A stretch of 51,581 nucleotides of DNA from positions 1 to 51,581 of the forward strand of contig NZ_JBJYKD010000023.1 in assembly GCF_049310025.1 (NCBI RefSeq). The letters are read 5' to 3'. The DNA comes from JBJYKD01 sp049310025. Lineage in GTDB: Bacteria > Bacillota > Thermosediminibacteria > Thermosediminibacterales > Tepidanaerobacteraceae. Below, piece by piece: positions 8,010-16,169 of this stretch. The position numbers were made by a program, and so were the translations under genes. The notes under the pieces are model-generated. The model was given only the letters and a program-made list of their open reading frames with translations, was not told the DNA's origin and did not search any database. Positions within the stretch are counted from its first letter, which is position 1; each line of letters starts with the position of its first letter.

Positions 8010-10523
8010 TCAGCTCGCAAAGCGACCGCAGCACTTCTTGTATTTCTTGCCGCTGCCGCAGGGGCATGGGTCGTTTCGGCCTATTTTCTTTTCCTTGCGG
8101 ACGGGCTGCGGTTTTTCGTCACTTCCTCCGTGGGAATAGGTAACGTTGTATGTCTTCTGCTGTCTCTGAGGAGCGGTTTTCACCTGCATTCTGAAGAGGT
8201 ACCGCAGTGTGTCTTCCTGGATGTTTTTTATCATCTCCTGGAACATTTCATAGCCCTCTATTTTGTATTCCACCAGCGGATCTCTCTGGCCGTAAGCCCT
8301 GAGACCGATGCCTTCCCTTAACTGGTCCATGGCGTCGATGTGGTCCATCCATTTCTGGTCCACGACCTTTAGCATGATGAACCTTTCCAGTTCCCGCATG
8401 GTCTCGGCGCCCAGTTCGGCCTCTTTTCTCTCATAAGCGGAAAGCGCCTTTTCGATAATGCTCTGGCGCACATCCTCCCGCGACATTTTTTCAACGTCCC
8501 CCGGCAGGATTTCCCCTTTTATCTGGAAGATATCTGCCAGGTATTCCGAAAGGCCTTTCAGATCCCATTCTTCCGGATGAATTTCCTTTCCGGCATATAT
8601 GTCCAGCAGCCTGTCGACAACCTGGACTATCATGTCTTTTATGCTATCTTTGAGGTTTTCCTCCTCCAGCACTTTCCGGCGCTGGGAGTATATGACCTCC
8701 CTCTGGGTGTTCATGACATCATCGTATTCGAGCACATGTTTTCTTATATCGAAGTTTCTGGCCTCCACCTTCTTCTGAGCGTTTTCTATGGCTCTGGTTA
8801 TAAGCGGGTGCTCGATGGGCTGATCCTCTTCCAGCCCCAGCTTATCCATGATACCTTTAATGTTGTCCGAGCCGAAAAGCCTCATCAGGTCGTCTTCCAG
8901 AGATATATAAAACCTGGAAGAGCCCGGGTCTCCCTGGCGTCCTGCGCGGCCTCTGAGCTGGTTGTCAATCCGGCGTGCCTCGTGTCTTTCCGTACCTATA
9001 ATATGAAGGCCTCCCAGTTCTGCCACACCTTCGCCCAGGACGATATCCGTTCCGCGGCCCGCCATATTGGTGGCTATGGTGACGGCGCCCTTCTGACCCG
9101 CTCTGGCCACAATTTCCGCTTCCTTTTCATGGTACTTGGCATTCAGCACCTCGTGGGGTATCCCTTTTTTCTTGAGCATGGCGCTCAGGAGTTCAGATTT
9201 TTCTATAGAGACGGTGCCAACCAGCACCGGCTGGCCTCTTCTGTAACACTCCTCGATTTCCCTGACCACCGCCTGAAATTTGCCTTTCTCCGTCTTAAAT
9301 ACCACGTCGGGATAGTCTACCCTTATCATGGGCTTATTTGTGGGAATAACAACCACATCGAGGCCGTATATCTTCCTGAATTCCTCTTCCTCTGTGGCGG
9401 CGGTGCCGGTCATACCGGCGAGTTTCCTGTACATTCTGAAATAGTTCTGAAAGGTAATGGTGGCAAGGGTCTTGCTCTCGTGCTCCACCTTGACTCCCTC
9501 TTTGGCCTCTATGGCCTGGTGAAGGCCGTCGCTGTACCTGCGGCCGAACATGAGGCGGCCGGTAAACTCATCCACTATAATGACCTGGCCGTCTTTTACA
9601 ACGTAATCCCTGTCTATCTTCATCAGAGCATGGGCCTTTAACGCCTGCTGGAAGTGGTGCAGAAGCTCCATGTTCTCCTCATCGTAAAGATTTTCCACCC
9701 CCAGGAAGCTTTCGGCTTTTTTAATGCCCTTTTCGGTGGGCATTACGCTGTGGGCCTTTTCGTCAACGGTGTAATCCTCGCCTTCCTTCAACCTGGGTAC
9801 GAACCTGGCGAATTTATAGTATATATCCGTGGATTCTTCCGCCTGGCCGGATATAATGAGCGGAGTACGGGCTTCGTCTATGAGAATGCTGTCCACCTCG
9901 TCGACGATGGCGTAGTTTAGTTCCCTCTGGACCATGTGCTCCTTGTAGAGCACCATATTGTCCCTCAGGTAGTCAAACCCGAACTCATTGTTGGTGCCGT
10001 AAGTGATGTCGGCGCTGTATGCCCTCTTGCGTTCTTCGTAATCCAGGCCGTGGACTATGAGGCCCACCTCCAGGCCGAGAAATTTATAAATCTTGCCCAT
10101 CCACTCGCTGTCTCTTCGGGCCAGGTAGTCGTTTACCGTCACCACATGGACGCCGCGGCCCGTCAGGGCATTTAAATAGGCCGGCATTGTGGCCACCAGC
10201 GTTTTCCCTTCGCCGGTCTTCATCTCGGCGATGCGACCCTGATGGAGGACTATGCCGCCCAGCACCTGTACGTCAAAGGGCCGCATACCAAGGGTCCTCC
10301 TGGCGGCTTCCCTCACCACTGCAAAGGCCTCGGGCAGCAGGTCGTCCAGTGTTTCACCCTTTGACAGGCGCTCCCTGAACTCATCGGTTTTTTTCCTGAG
10401 TTCTTCATCGGAAAGCTCTGTTATTTTAGGCTCCCATGAATTGACCTCTTCCACTATTTTATTTAGTTTTTTTATCTCCCTTTCGTTGGATTTTCCCAGT
10501 ATCTTATTTAAAATACCCAGCAT
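8010..10523 (-). CDS. secA: Preprotein translocase ATPase SecA
   Basis: An 837-residue SecA, the ATP-driven motor that pushes unfolded preproteins through SecYEG. Visible features: Walker A in EMKTGEGKTLVAT (near residue 100), DEAD-type VDEVDSILIDEARTPL (near 210), preprotein cross-linking and helical scaffold regions, SAT-like GTVSIEKSE and GRAGRQGD in the second motor domain, and a C-terminal zinc motif CPCGSGKKYKKCC that binds SecB or ribosomes. Length is normal for Firmicutes SecA. It lies 158 bp upstream of prfB. The first gene past its 5' side, at 10622, is separated by a terminator, so secA probably has its own promoter between about 10524 and 10580. Confidence 0.98.
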   Translation of the reverse strand: MLGILNKILGKSNEREIKKLNKIVEEVNSWEPKITELSDEELRKKTDEFRERLSKGETLDDLLPEAFAVVREAARRTLGMRPFDVQVLGGIVLHQGRIAEMKTGEGKTLVATMPAYLNALTGRGVHVVTVNDYLARRDSEWMGKIYKFLGLEVGLIVHGLDYEERKRAYSADITYGTNNEFGFDYLRDNMVLYKEHMVQRELNYAIVDEVDSILIDEARTPLIISGQAEESTDIYYKFARFVPRLKEGEDYTVDEKAHSVMPTEKGIKKAESFLGVENLYDEENMELLHHFQQALKAHALMKIDRDYVVKDGQVIIVDEFTGRLMFGRRYSDGLHQAIEAKEGVKVEHESKTLATITFQNYFRMYRKLAGMTGTAATEEEEFRKIYGLDVVVIPTNKPMIRVDYPDVVFKTEKGKFQAVVREIEECYRRGQPVLVGTVSIEKSELLSAMLKKKGIPHEVLNAKYHEKEAEIVARAGQKGAVTIATNMAGRGTDIVLGEGVAELGGLHIIGTERHEARRIDNQLRGRAGRQGDPGSSRFYISLEDDLMRLFGSDNIKGIMDKLGLEEDQPIEHPLITRAIENAQKKVEARNFDIRKHVLEYDDVMNTQREVIYSQRRKVLEEENLKDSIKDMIVQVVDRLLDIYAGKEIHPEEWDLKGLSEYLADIFQIKGEILPGDVEKMSREDVRQSIIEKALSAYERKEAELGAETMRELERFIMLKVVDQKWMDHIDAMDQLREGIGLRAYGQRDPLVEYKIEGYEMFQEMIKNIQEDTLRYLFRMQVKTAPQRQQKTYNVTYSHGGSDEKPQPVRKEKKIGRNDPCPCGSGKKYKKCCGRFAS

Positions 10524-10575
10524 GATATCACCTCATAACTTCCGGCATGTACCTTGCCAAAAGTCTTCTATTTCA

Positions 10576-10610
10576 AAAAAATTATATAAGGAACCCATTT
10601 AAGGTTCCTT
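10576..10610 (-). terminator. Intrinsic terminator of the DUF5317 / HD-GYP operon
   Basis: The minus-strand stem AAGGAACC / GGTTCCTT (10610-10603 with 10595-10588, loop of seven) is followed by TATATAATTTTTTT. It lies directly after the gene ending at 10622 and before secA. Confidence 0.8.
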
Positions 10611-10621
10611 CCTGAATTTAT

Positions 10622-11191
10622 CTATATAATTTTATCACTTGTAGAACTTTTTTTCAACATAGCCTGCTGAATGGTAAAAAATATCCCCAGGCCCATAATA
10701 AAGTCGCCTATGCTGAATACTCTGGGTTTTGGATATGGCGGCGGGAGGGGTATAACATCTCCCAGAAATTTCAGCTTCGTGGCTGAATTTACGGCCGCAT
10801 GGTACAGGTAGTTTCGGTCGAAGAGCAACAGCTTCAGATCGGCGAGTCCGGCAGTTTCGACGGCCTTCAGGGATACCGGCATCTTACCGCCGTTGACCGC
10901 AATGACCAGGAAATTTAAAAAGACTCCCAGCGCCACCGGCCGCATGGCTTTAATGTGCCAGTTGGAAGCAAGGCCGTAGAGCAAAGCTGCATAAGCCGCG
11001 GCGGCTATTATGACATTGTATTTTACTGCCAGTTCGTACAGTCGTCCCCTTAAAAAAAGAGGCAAATAGCGGATGATAAAGGACAAAAAAATAAACTCCA
11101 CTTTTCTTAGCGGTATGGCGGCCAGCCCTCTGAAATTGCCCCTCCTTATTAAACCAACGGCAATGGATATCACTAAAAAATCAATCAGCAT
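10622..11191 (-). CDS. DUF5317-like small membrane protein
   Basis: A 189-residue protein with about five hydrophobic segments, beginning MLIDFLVISIAVGLIRRGNF and holding a Gly/Lys-Met-Pro segment (AVNGGKMPVSLKAV) and a Pro-rich loop (GDVIPLPPPYPKPRVFSIGD) before the last helix. This pattern is that of the uncharacterised DUF5317 family of Clostridia. No catalytic motif is seen. Its start overlaps the end of the HD-GYP gene by 11 bp, so the pair is translationally coupled and may work together at the membrane. Function unknown. Confidence 0.7.
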   Translation of the reverse strand: MLIDFLVISIAVGLIRRGNFRGLAAIPLRKVEFIFLSFIIRYLPLFLRGRLYELAVKYNVIIAAAAYAALLYGLASNWHIKAMRPVALGVFLNFLVIAVNGGKMPVSLKAVETAGLADLKLLLFDRNYLYHAAVNSATKLKFLGDVIPLPPPYPKPRVFSIGDFIMGLGIFFTIQQAMLKKSSTSDKII

Positions 11192-12446
11192 TAACCTTTA
11201 TCCTCCCCTTTTTCACAGCACTTTTCAAAGCGTCAACGACCTCCGGCTTAAACTGAATGTTTGAATTTCTCTCTATCTCTACTAATGTTTCCTCGACGCT
11301 CCAGGCCTTTCGATAGGGCCTATCGGACGTCAGGGCGTCGAAGGCATCGGCCACCGCCAGTATGGCCGCTCCTAGGGGAATCTCCTCTCCCTGCAAACCC
11401 GCCGGGTAACCGGAACCGTTCTGTTTTTCATGATGAAACTTTATAAATGATGAGGCCCTGGCTAAAAAATCTATTTTTTCCACTATGCTCGCCCCCAGGA
11501 TGGGGTGAGTTTTAATCTTTGAAAATTCATCTTCGGATAGCTTCCCGGGCTTATTGAGGATGGCTTCGGGTATGCCTATTTTCCCTATATCGTGAAGTAG
11601 GGCTGCAAAATTCAGGTTGTTCACAACATCCTGGGGCAGATTCATTTCCTCGGCTATTATCGAAGAATATTTGGCAACCCTCTCTGAGTGGCCGCGGGTA
11701 TACGGATCTTTGGCCTCAATGGCCGTTGCCAGAGCCTGGACGGTGTCGAGGTATACTTTTCTCATATTCATGTACAGCTTAAAAGAGTGGCGAGCTACGA
11801 GCAGAGGAACCAAAAAAAGCAAAATTCCAAGACCACCAACATTTAGAAAGATTATCGCAAGAAGAATACCAAGTGGAGCGAGGGCAATATAATTTGGCAG
11901 GGCCCATTTAAAATTATTGAAAAAAATGCGTGATACAGGTTCTTTTTCAATCAATGACAAAGCAACAGTTACAAGACAAACGTTTATAAAAAGATATGTA
12001 AACGTTACTGCCATTATTCCCTGGAAATCGCGATAAAGGTTTATTTCGCCGGGAATGCCTCCCAACTTTTCGAAAACGAATCCTCCTGCCCCAACCATTA
12101 CAACATATAGAGAGATATTAAATACCGCTTTATAAAATGACATGATTTTAATACGTTTTATTTCCGTAATAAGAGATGATAAAAAGACCATCAATATACT
12201 GGTCTTTGTACCAAAAATCAATAACGAACTTAATACAATGGCAAAGTCTACCGTAACTTCGGCTTTTTCTGGCAGGGGCACTGGCAGTTGTTGGGCAAAG
12301 ATTAAAAGGCCGGTAAAAAGTAAAATCCCCACAGGCGATCTTACATCATCAAGATTCACGCTAGTCATTGAATAAAACAAAAGATACAGTGCGGAAATTA
12401 CAATAACAAAAAAGTACATAAAAAACTGTATTGAGTATTTTTTCAT
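11181..12446 (-). CDS. Membrane-anchored HD-GYP domain protein (probable cyclic-di-GMP phosphodiesterase)
   Basis: From the ATG at 12446 (SD AAGGTGAT) the protein has 421 residues. The first about 210 form six or so membrane helices. The C-terminal half is a complete HD-GYP domain: HSERVAKYSS, the metal pair HDIGKIGIPE, KTHPILGA, FHHEKQNGSGYPAGLQG and DAFDALTSDRPYR. Every residue of the HDxGK and GYP signatures is present, so hydrolysis of cyclic di-GMP (or a similar dinucleotide) is likely. The ATG is preferred to one 13 codons upstream, which lacks an SD. The 53 bp before it hold the left arm of a 198-bp inverted repeat with a small ORF. Confidence 0.85.
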   Translation of the reverse strand: MKKYSIQFFMYFFVIVISALYLLFYSMTSVNLDDVRSPVGILLFTGLLIFAQQLPVPLPEKAEVTVDFAIVLSSLLIFGTKTSILMVFLSSLITEIKRIKIMSFYKAVFNISLYVVMVGAGGFVFEKLGGIPGEINLYRDFQGIMAVTFTYLFINVCLVTVALSLIEKEPVSRIFFNNFKWALPNYIALAPLGILLAIIFLNVGGLGILLFLVPLLVARHSFKLYMNMRKVYLDTVQALATAIEAKDPYTRGHSERVAKYSSIIAEEMNLPQDVVNNLNFAALLHDIGKIGIPEAILNKPGKLSEDEFSKIKTHPILGASIVEKIDFLARASSFIKFHHEKQNGSGYPAGLQGEEIPLGAAILAVADAFDALTSDRPYRKAWSVEETLVEIERNSNIQFKPEVVDALKSAVKKGRIKVNAD

Positions 12447-12498
12447 AGCTTTATCACCTTGTTTATATGAAATAAGGGCCGACAAAAAAGTTTTTCAA

Positions 12499-12588
12499 CT
12501 AAGGTCCTAATCTGAAACTGGCTCCACCGGCCAGAACCAAGGCGAAAAGAGCTAGTAAAATCTTTATCAGCGTGTCGTTAAGCTTCAT
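12499..12588 (-). CDS. Small hydrophobic peptide (29 aa), unrecognised
   Basis: The minus strand from ATG 12588 encodes MKLNDTLIKILLALFALVLA followed by GGASFRLGP and a TAG. The ribosome site is strong and well spaced (AAAGGAGGCTATAAA). The peptide is a single membrane helix with a short charged start and a Gly/Arg tail. The SD and start codon are partly locked in a 10-bp stem formed with the leader. It sits between two conserved genes inside inverted repeats. A regulatory peptide, a type I toxin-like peptide or a leader peptide are all possible. I do not recognise the family. Confidence 0.55.
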   Translation of the reverse strand: MKLNDTLIKILLALFALVLAGGASFRLGP

Positions 12589-12645
12589 TTTATAGCCTCC
12601 TTTTTCGGTTGCTCTGCTCTACCGCTAGTTAAGCAGGCTATAAAA
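12588..12645 (-). promoter_or_regulatory. Leader RNA structure that sequesters the small ORF start
   Basis: On the minus strand TTTTATAGCC (12645-12636) pairs perfectly with GGCTATAAAA (12597-12588), enclosing a second hairpin CTGCT...AGCAG (12637-12615 region). The outer stem contains the first base of the start codon and two bases of the GGAGG. It looks like a translational switch. It does not match the riboswitch classes I know. Confidence 0.5.
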
Positions 12646-12672
12646 TCGCTTCGCTCTTTGTCGGCCCTTAAA

Positions 12673-13329
12673 CTACATCTCCTTTACCAGAAAACTTATC
12701 TTTCTGTTAACTGCATTCAATACTGCGGCTACTATGCTCTCCACCCTGTCATGCTTGACCAGCGCGCTACCGAGAAAATGCTCTTCATTTCTGTCAATTA
12801 TAAACGATATTAAGACGGCCACGGCATCTTTGCCGCCCACCTTAAATTCAATTATGTCCTCCAGACTCAATATGCAGTTTGCCTTCAAATATTGACGTAT
12901 GGCTTCCAGGGTTGCTACGGCCACCGTCCTCATGCGGCTCTCGTAAGACCCTGGACCGGAAGACCTCCCTTCATAAGTATTGCCTTCGGGGTCGCTCAGC
13001 GACACCGTGACTTCATAATTTTGCTGATAATTTTTTACTCCTATTCCTTCCACCTTTAGTCTAATCTCGGATGTAAACTGGTTTTCGTTGTTCAACTGAG
13101 CCACGCTAATCTTTTTATGATCCACTTCAGAGCCAAACGACGCTATTAAGGCCGACTCTATGTCCCTTACAATCTGCTTCGGGTTTCTCTTTGAATTCGC
13201 TATGACGTGGATTTCGGAAATTTTACCGTCGGGAGCCGTAATAATCTTGGCCGAAACTATATCTTTTATCTTGCGTATCAATTCTTCGCAGTGTCTGATA
13301 ATTTGCTCTCTATCTATATTTTCTGACAT
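12673..13329 (-). CDS. Conserved protein of unknown function, 218 aa
   Basis: Start chosen at ATG 13329 (MSENIDREQIIRHCEELIRK) because GAGGGGTGATTTA precedes it; the open frame extends 31 codons further without an SD. It is soluble, mixed alpha/beta, with no membrane segment. It shows two similar-looking sub-regions: KIITAPDGKISEIHVIANSK with a following KQIVRDIESALIASFG, and a C-terminal FLGSALVKHDRVESIVAAVL. Segments like the first occur in uncharacterised proteins of actinobacteria and Clostridia. It lies between hpf and the HD-GYP gene. No function can be assigned. Confidence 0.6.
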   Translation of the reverse strand: MSENIDREQIIRHCEELIRKIKDIVSAKIITAPDGKISEIHVIANSKRNPKQIVRDIESALIASFGSEVDHKKISVAQLNNENQFTSEIRLKVEGIGVKNYQQNYEVTVSLSDPEGNTYEGRSSGPGSYESRMRTVAVATLEAIRQYLKANCILSLEDIIEFKVGGKDAVAVLISFIIDRNEEHFLGSALVKHDRVESIVAAVLNAVNRKISFLVKEM

Positions 13330-13407
13330 TAAATCACCCCTCACTCCGTATAATAAACAATTCGACTCGAAATTGCTATTTCCTTCTAAATAAAGTAACT
13401 TTTTGAT

Positions 13408-13482
13408 AAAAAAAGAGCCCATAAAGCAGGCTTTAGTTTCAATACATTAACAGTAGACTCCGCCTATAATAATTCGGGCTCT
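13408..13482 (-). terminator. Probable terminator after hpf
   Basis: AGAGCCC at the very end of hpf (13482-13476) can pair with GGGCTCT (13420-13414), which runs into TTTTTTT on the minus strand. The loop is long, about 55 nt, and holds a weaker inner AGCC/GGCT hairpin. This is less tidy than the other terminators here. Confidence 0.4.
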
Positions 13483-13994
13483 ATCAATCCGTAATTCCCG
13501 TCTCTGCGCTTATACACCACATTTATTTCATTGGTCTCTGCATTGGAAAACACGAAAAAGTCGTGTCCCAGAAGGTCCATCTGCAATACAGCTTCTTCTA
13601 CATCCATTGGTTTCAGGGCAAATTTTTTCACCTTGACCACCCTGGGTTCATTTTCCACCCTGGCGGCGCTGGCGGCTTCACCGTTAAATTTAATCGGTAC
13701 TCTGCGCAAATTTCGCGATAATTTTGTCCTGTGCTTTTCTATTTGCTTATCTAATTTATCCACCACCAGGTCAATGGACGAATACATGTCGGGACTCTCC
13801 ACTTCTCCCCTCAGTATAATGCCATTCACCGGTATGGTTACTTCCACTATATGCCTGTCTTTTTCCACGCTCATCGTAACCTGAGCTTCGAGCTCTCCGT
13901 CAAAAAATTTTGCAATTTTACCTACTTTCTTTTCCGCATATTCTTTCAAAGGATTTGTGACGATAAAGTTCTTGCCGCTGACATTTACTTTCAT
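13464..13994 (-). CDS. hpf: Ribosome hibernation promoting factor, long form
   Basis: A 176-residue long-form HPF. The N-terminal S30AE/YfiA domain (residues 1-100, KVNVSGKNFIVTNPLKEYAE) binds the 30S decoding region. After a linker the C-terminal domain (about 120-176, DVEEAVLQMDLLGHDFFVFS and NVVYKRRDGNYGLIEP) drives dimerisation of two ribosomes. Length and both domains match long HPF of Firmicutes, so 100S formation in stationary phase is expected. It lies upstream of secA-prfB, as commonly seen, but here four other genes lie between. Confidence 0.95.
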   Translation of the reverse strand: MKVNVSGKNFIVTNPLKEYAEKKVGKIAKFFDGELEAQVTMSVEKDRHIVEVTIPVNGIILRGEVESPDMYSSIDLVVDKLDKQIEKHRTKLSRNLRRVPIKFNGEAASAARVENEPRVVKVKKFALKPMDVEEAVLQMDLLGHDFFVFSNAETNEINVVYKRRDGNYGLIEPELL

Positions 13995-14111
13995 AAGTTC
14001 AACTCCCTTCTGGGAATTATTGGTTTTTATTATATTTTTGCTAGTACATATATATTATTCCTCATTTTTTACAAAATTCCTCCTCGAAAAACAGGAAAGG
14101 GAGAATAAAGT

Positions 14112-14137
14112 TAAAAAAGCCCGGCTTTCACCGGGCT
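14112..14137 (-). terminator. Intrinsic terminator of the cold-shock gene
   Basis: The minus-strand stem AGCCCGG / CCGGGCT (14137-14131 with 14124-14118) with a six-base loop runs into TTTTTTAA, eight bases past the cold-shock stop codon. Confidence 0.9.
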
Positions 14138-14144
14138 TGATTTT

Positions 14145-14354
14145 CTAGTCGACTTTTACAACATTTGCGGCCTGAGGGCCTTTCTGGCCTTCGACTATGT
14201 CAAATTCTACCGTATCGCCTTCTTTCAGGGTCTTAAAGCCCTCCTGCTGAATCGCGGAGTAATGGACAAATATGTCCTTTCCTTCTTCCACATGAATGAA
14301 ACCATAACCCTTCTCCTGATTGAACCATTTTACTTTGCCTTGCAATTTATTCAT
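14145..14354 (-). CDS. Cold-shock domain protein (CspA family)
   Basis: A 69-residue single cold-shock domain with both RNA-binding motifs intact: RNP1 KGYGFIHVE and RNP2 DIFVHYSAI. It begins MNKLQGKVKWFNQEKGYGFI and ends GPQAANVVKVD. Such proteins act as RNA chaperones. The gene is a single-gene unit, with its own promoter, a hairpin at the 5' end of the leader, an AGGAGG site and a terminator. Confidence 0.95.
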   Translation of the reverse strand: MNKLQGKVKWFNQEKGYGFIHVEEGKDIFVHYSAIQQEGFKTLKEGDTVEFDIVEGQKGPQAANVVKVD

Positions 14355-14373
14355 TCCTCCTAAAAAAGAAATA

Positions 14374-14425
14374 GAAGTGGGATATCCACTTCATTCACTA
14401 TAACACACCGGGATGGTAAAGTCAA
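14374..14425 (-). promoter_or_regulatory. Promoter and 5' hairpin of the cold-shock gene
   Basis: On the minus strand TTGACT (14425-14420), a 17-bp spacer and TATAGT (14402-14397) form a sigma-A promoter. GAAGTGG/CCACTTC (14392-14386 with 14380-14374) would fold at the first bases of the transcript. A 5' hairpin may stabilise the mRNA or report on temperature; only the structure is seen. Confidence 0.65.
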
Positions 14426-14457
14426 ATTAAATAAAAGTTTTTTTAACTCAGATTTCG

Positions 14458-14920
14458 TATTCCATAAAATGGTAATAATAACCTAAGGCGGGTTTGTAAA
14501 AATGCCAAAATCAATCCTGATGAAACTCGCCACCCTCCTTAGCTCAGTGATATATTTCTTTGGTAAATAACGCTTGATTTTGTCGCTTTCCTTTACTTTC
14601 AATATCTTCACGTATTCAAATAGTTCCAGAATCCCGGCCCCTGTTGGCTCAAAGCTTTTTGCCTTTCCTACCAGTTCGATAGGGTCTTTTTCTTTTTTAA
14701 GTGAATGGCGAACCCTTATCTGGATGAGCATGTAGATTAAAAGGGTAATTATAGCTTTTTCATCAGGGTCTTCTACCCTTATTTTGATGCGGTAAACAGA
14801 TTCCAGTCCTCATAGCTTGCGCTTGTCGGGGTTTAAGGGGCATACACTACCAAATACAAAGCCAACTTTAAATTGCTTTAAATCGGTGCGATGTTCTTTG
14901 TTGTAGCCCAGGTTATTTTA
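14458..14920 (-). pseudogene. Degraded transposase (IS1634/IS4-like), C-terminal part
   Basis: The open part (14483-14731) encodes MLIQIRVRHSLKKEKDPIEL and ends TELRRVASFIRIDFGIFTNP. Without its ATG the frame continues upstream to ESVYRIKIRVEDPDEKAII. Beyond a stop, GYNKEHRTDLKQFKVGF appears near 14888-14913, like the GYSKDHRPDLKQ motif of IS1634-family transposases. Stops and missing middle sequence show a dead copy. Its last about 130 bp recur in the same orientation at 18468-18601. No terminal inverted repeat could be identified. Confidence 0.7.
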
Positions 14921-15271
14921 CAGCGAAAATACTGGCAGAACCCTGTATTGATACAGTGGTACTGATTAATAAAATATTGCTTTTAGGATGCACGGTCTAA
15001 AAGCGGTGTTTGTCTACAAGCTGAAGATATCAGAAATAATCTGACAGCTTTTGGCTGCTTAAAGTTTAAGTTATGCATCATATTTCAAAAATTTCAAATA
15101 ATTAACTCAATAATTGTCTTGTATAGATTTAGTTCATCAATTTAATCATCAAAACTATTGTTTTTTGTAGTAATCTTGATGAATTTCCTTTCACGATTTT
15201 ATAATAAAACTAAAACAATAAATAAAAAATAAAGCCTGCAGAAACTACAGACTTTAGGAAGGAAGATTTTG

Positions 15272-16093
15272 ATGAGTTTAAAGATTGGCGAGGTGTCAAA
15301 GCTTTTAAATATGTCGGTGGAAACGATCCGCTTTTACGAATCACAGAATATAATCAAGCCCTCCCGAAAAGCGGACAGTAAATATCGTATTTATGAAACT
15401 TGGGATATTTTCTTTCTGATGGAGTGTATGAAATACAGAAGCTTTGATATATCGGTTAAGGATATTTCTAAAATCTTACACGCTGAGTCTTTGGACTTTT
15501 TTCTGCAGAAGATAGATGAAAAGCAAAATAGTATCAATGATGAGATCCGTTACAATACGCTGCTATATGAGAAAATTGAACAATATCGCTCAAGTATTGA
15601 AACCGTAGAGTTGAATGAAGGAAATTTCTGGATTAAAAAAATACCGGAACAGTTGTATTTTATTTACCTCAGCAGCCAAGGAGATCAATATGAAGAGCTT
15701 GATAGTACAAATCCACTGTTTTCTGAATGGATGAATTTTCTGCCTTTTGTAGAGTTTGGCTTACATGTTACTTTGGAAGATCTGATACACCGAAATACAG
15801 TGGACCGTATTCAATGGTCGCTGATTACAGAGAAGAAATATGCTGATATTTTAAAACTCCCGGTAAATGAGTCCGTAAAGTTTGTGCCATCACAGCTTTG
15901 CCTTTGCACTATTATCAATGCCGGCGATAAAGGTAATTTATCTTTAAAACTGTTCAATCCCATAATGGAATATTTGCAAACCAGTAATTATAAAATTTGC
16001 GGTGACGTTATCGGGAAACTACTTGTACGTGTGCATAAAGGCAAACGTTATTGCCGTTATTTCGAAGTGCAGATTCCCGTAAATAAAAAATAA
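15272..16093 (+). CDS. MerR-family transcriptional regulator with GyrI-like effector domain
   Basis: A 273-residue regulator. Residues 1-70 are the winged helix of MerR proteins (KIGEVSKLLNMSVETIRFYE). A coiled-coil linker follows (about 85-125). The C-terminal part ends GDVIGKLLVRVHKGKRYCRY, typical of GyrI/BmrR-type small-molecule binding domains. The ATG at 15272 is preferred to the TTG one codon upstream; SD is GGAAGGA. It reads opposite to the flanking chromosome and directly precedes a promoter with the 19-bp spacer that MerR proteins need. It probably controls the enoate reductase gene that follows. The ligand is unknown. Confidence 0.85.
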   Translation: MSLKIGEVSKLLNMSVETIRFYESQNIIKPSRKADSKYRIYETWDIFFLMECMKYRSFDISVKDISKILHAESLDFFLQKIDEKQNSINDEIRYNTLLYEKIEQYRSSIETVELNEGNFWIKKIPEQLYFIYLSSQGDQYEELDSTNPLFSEWMNFLPFVEFGLHVTLEDLIHRNTVDRIQWSLITEKKYADILKLPVNESVKFVPSQLCLCTIINAGDKGNLSLKLFNPIMEYLQTSNYKICGDVIGKLLVRVHKGKRYCRYFEVQIPVNKK

Positions 16094-16098
16094 AGGAC

Positions 16099-16129
16099 TT
16101 GAGTCTATAGTTTCTTCATACTGTATAAT
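16099..16129 (+). promoter_or_regulatory. MerR-type promoter with 19-bp spacer
   Basis: TTGAGT (16099-16104) and TATAAT (16124-16129) are separated by 19 bp (16105-16123). Normal promoters have about 17; the overlong spacer is the hallmark of promoters that MerR proteins untwist. The spacer holds an imperfect dyad (CTATAG and CTGTAT). The gene for a MerR regulator ends six bases upstream. Confidence 0.7.
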
Positions 16130-16169
16130 CATTCTTGTGAAATAAAAAACAAACAAGGAGGATTTGTAC

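Larger units (their letters stand above)
12473..12670. repeat. 198-bp element bounded by 14-bp perfect inverted repeats
   Basis: TAAGGGCCGACAAA at 12473-12486 is exactly inverted as TTTGTCGGCCCTTA at 12657-12670. Nothing but a 29-codon ORF and its leader lies between. The element begins two bases after the stop of the upstream gene and ends before the SD of the HD-GYP gene. No clear target duplication is visible. It could be a MITE-like insertion or the 5'-3' pairing ends of a structured transcript. Confidence 0.7.

Noticed and set aside
8577..9641. Long open frame opposite secA (354 codons)
   Set aside because: An antisense shadow of the GC-rich third positions of secA; no domain and no SD.
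12601..12640. tRNA-like words (GGTAGAGCAGAGC, CTTAACTAGC) on the minus strand
   Set aside because: They recall a D-arm, but no acceptor stem, anticodon arm or T-loop can be built. The segment is explained by the leader hairpins of the small ORF.
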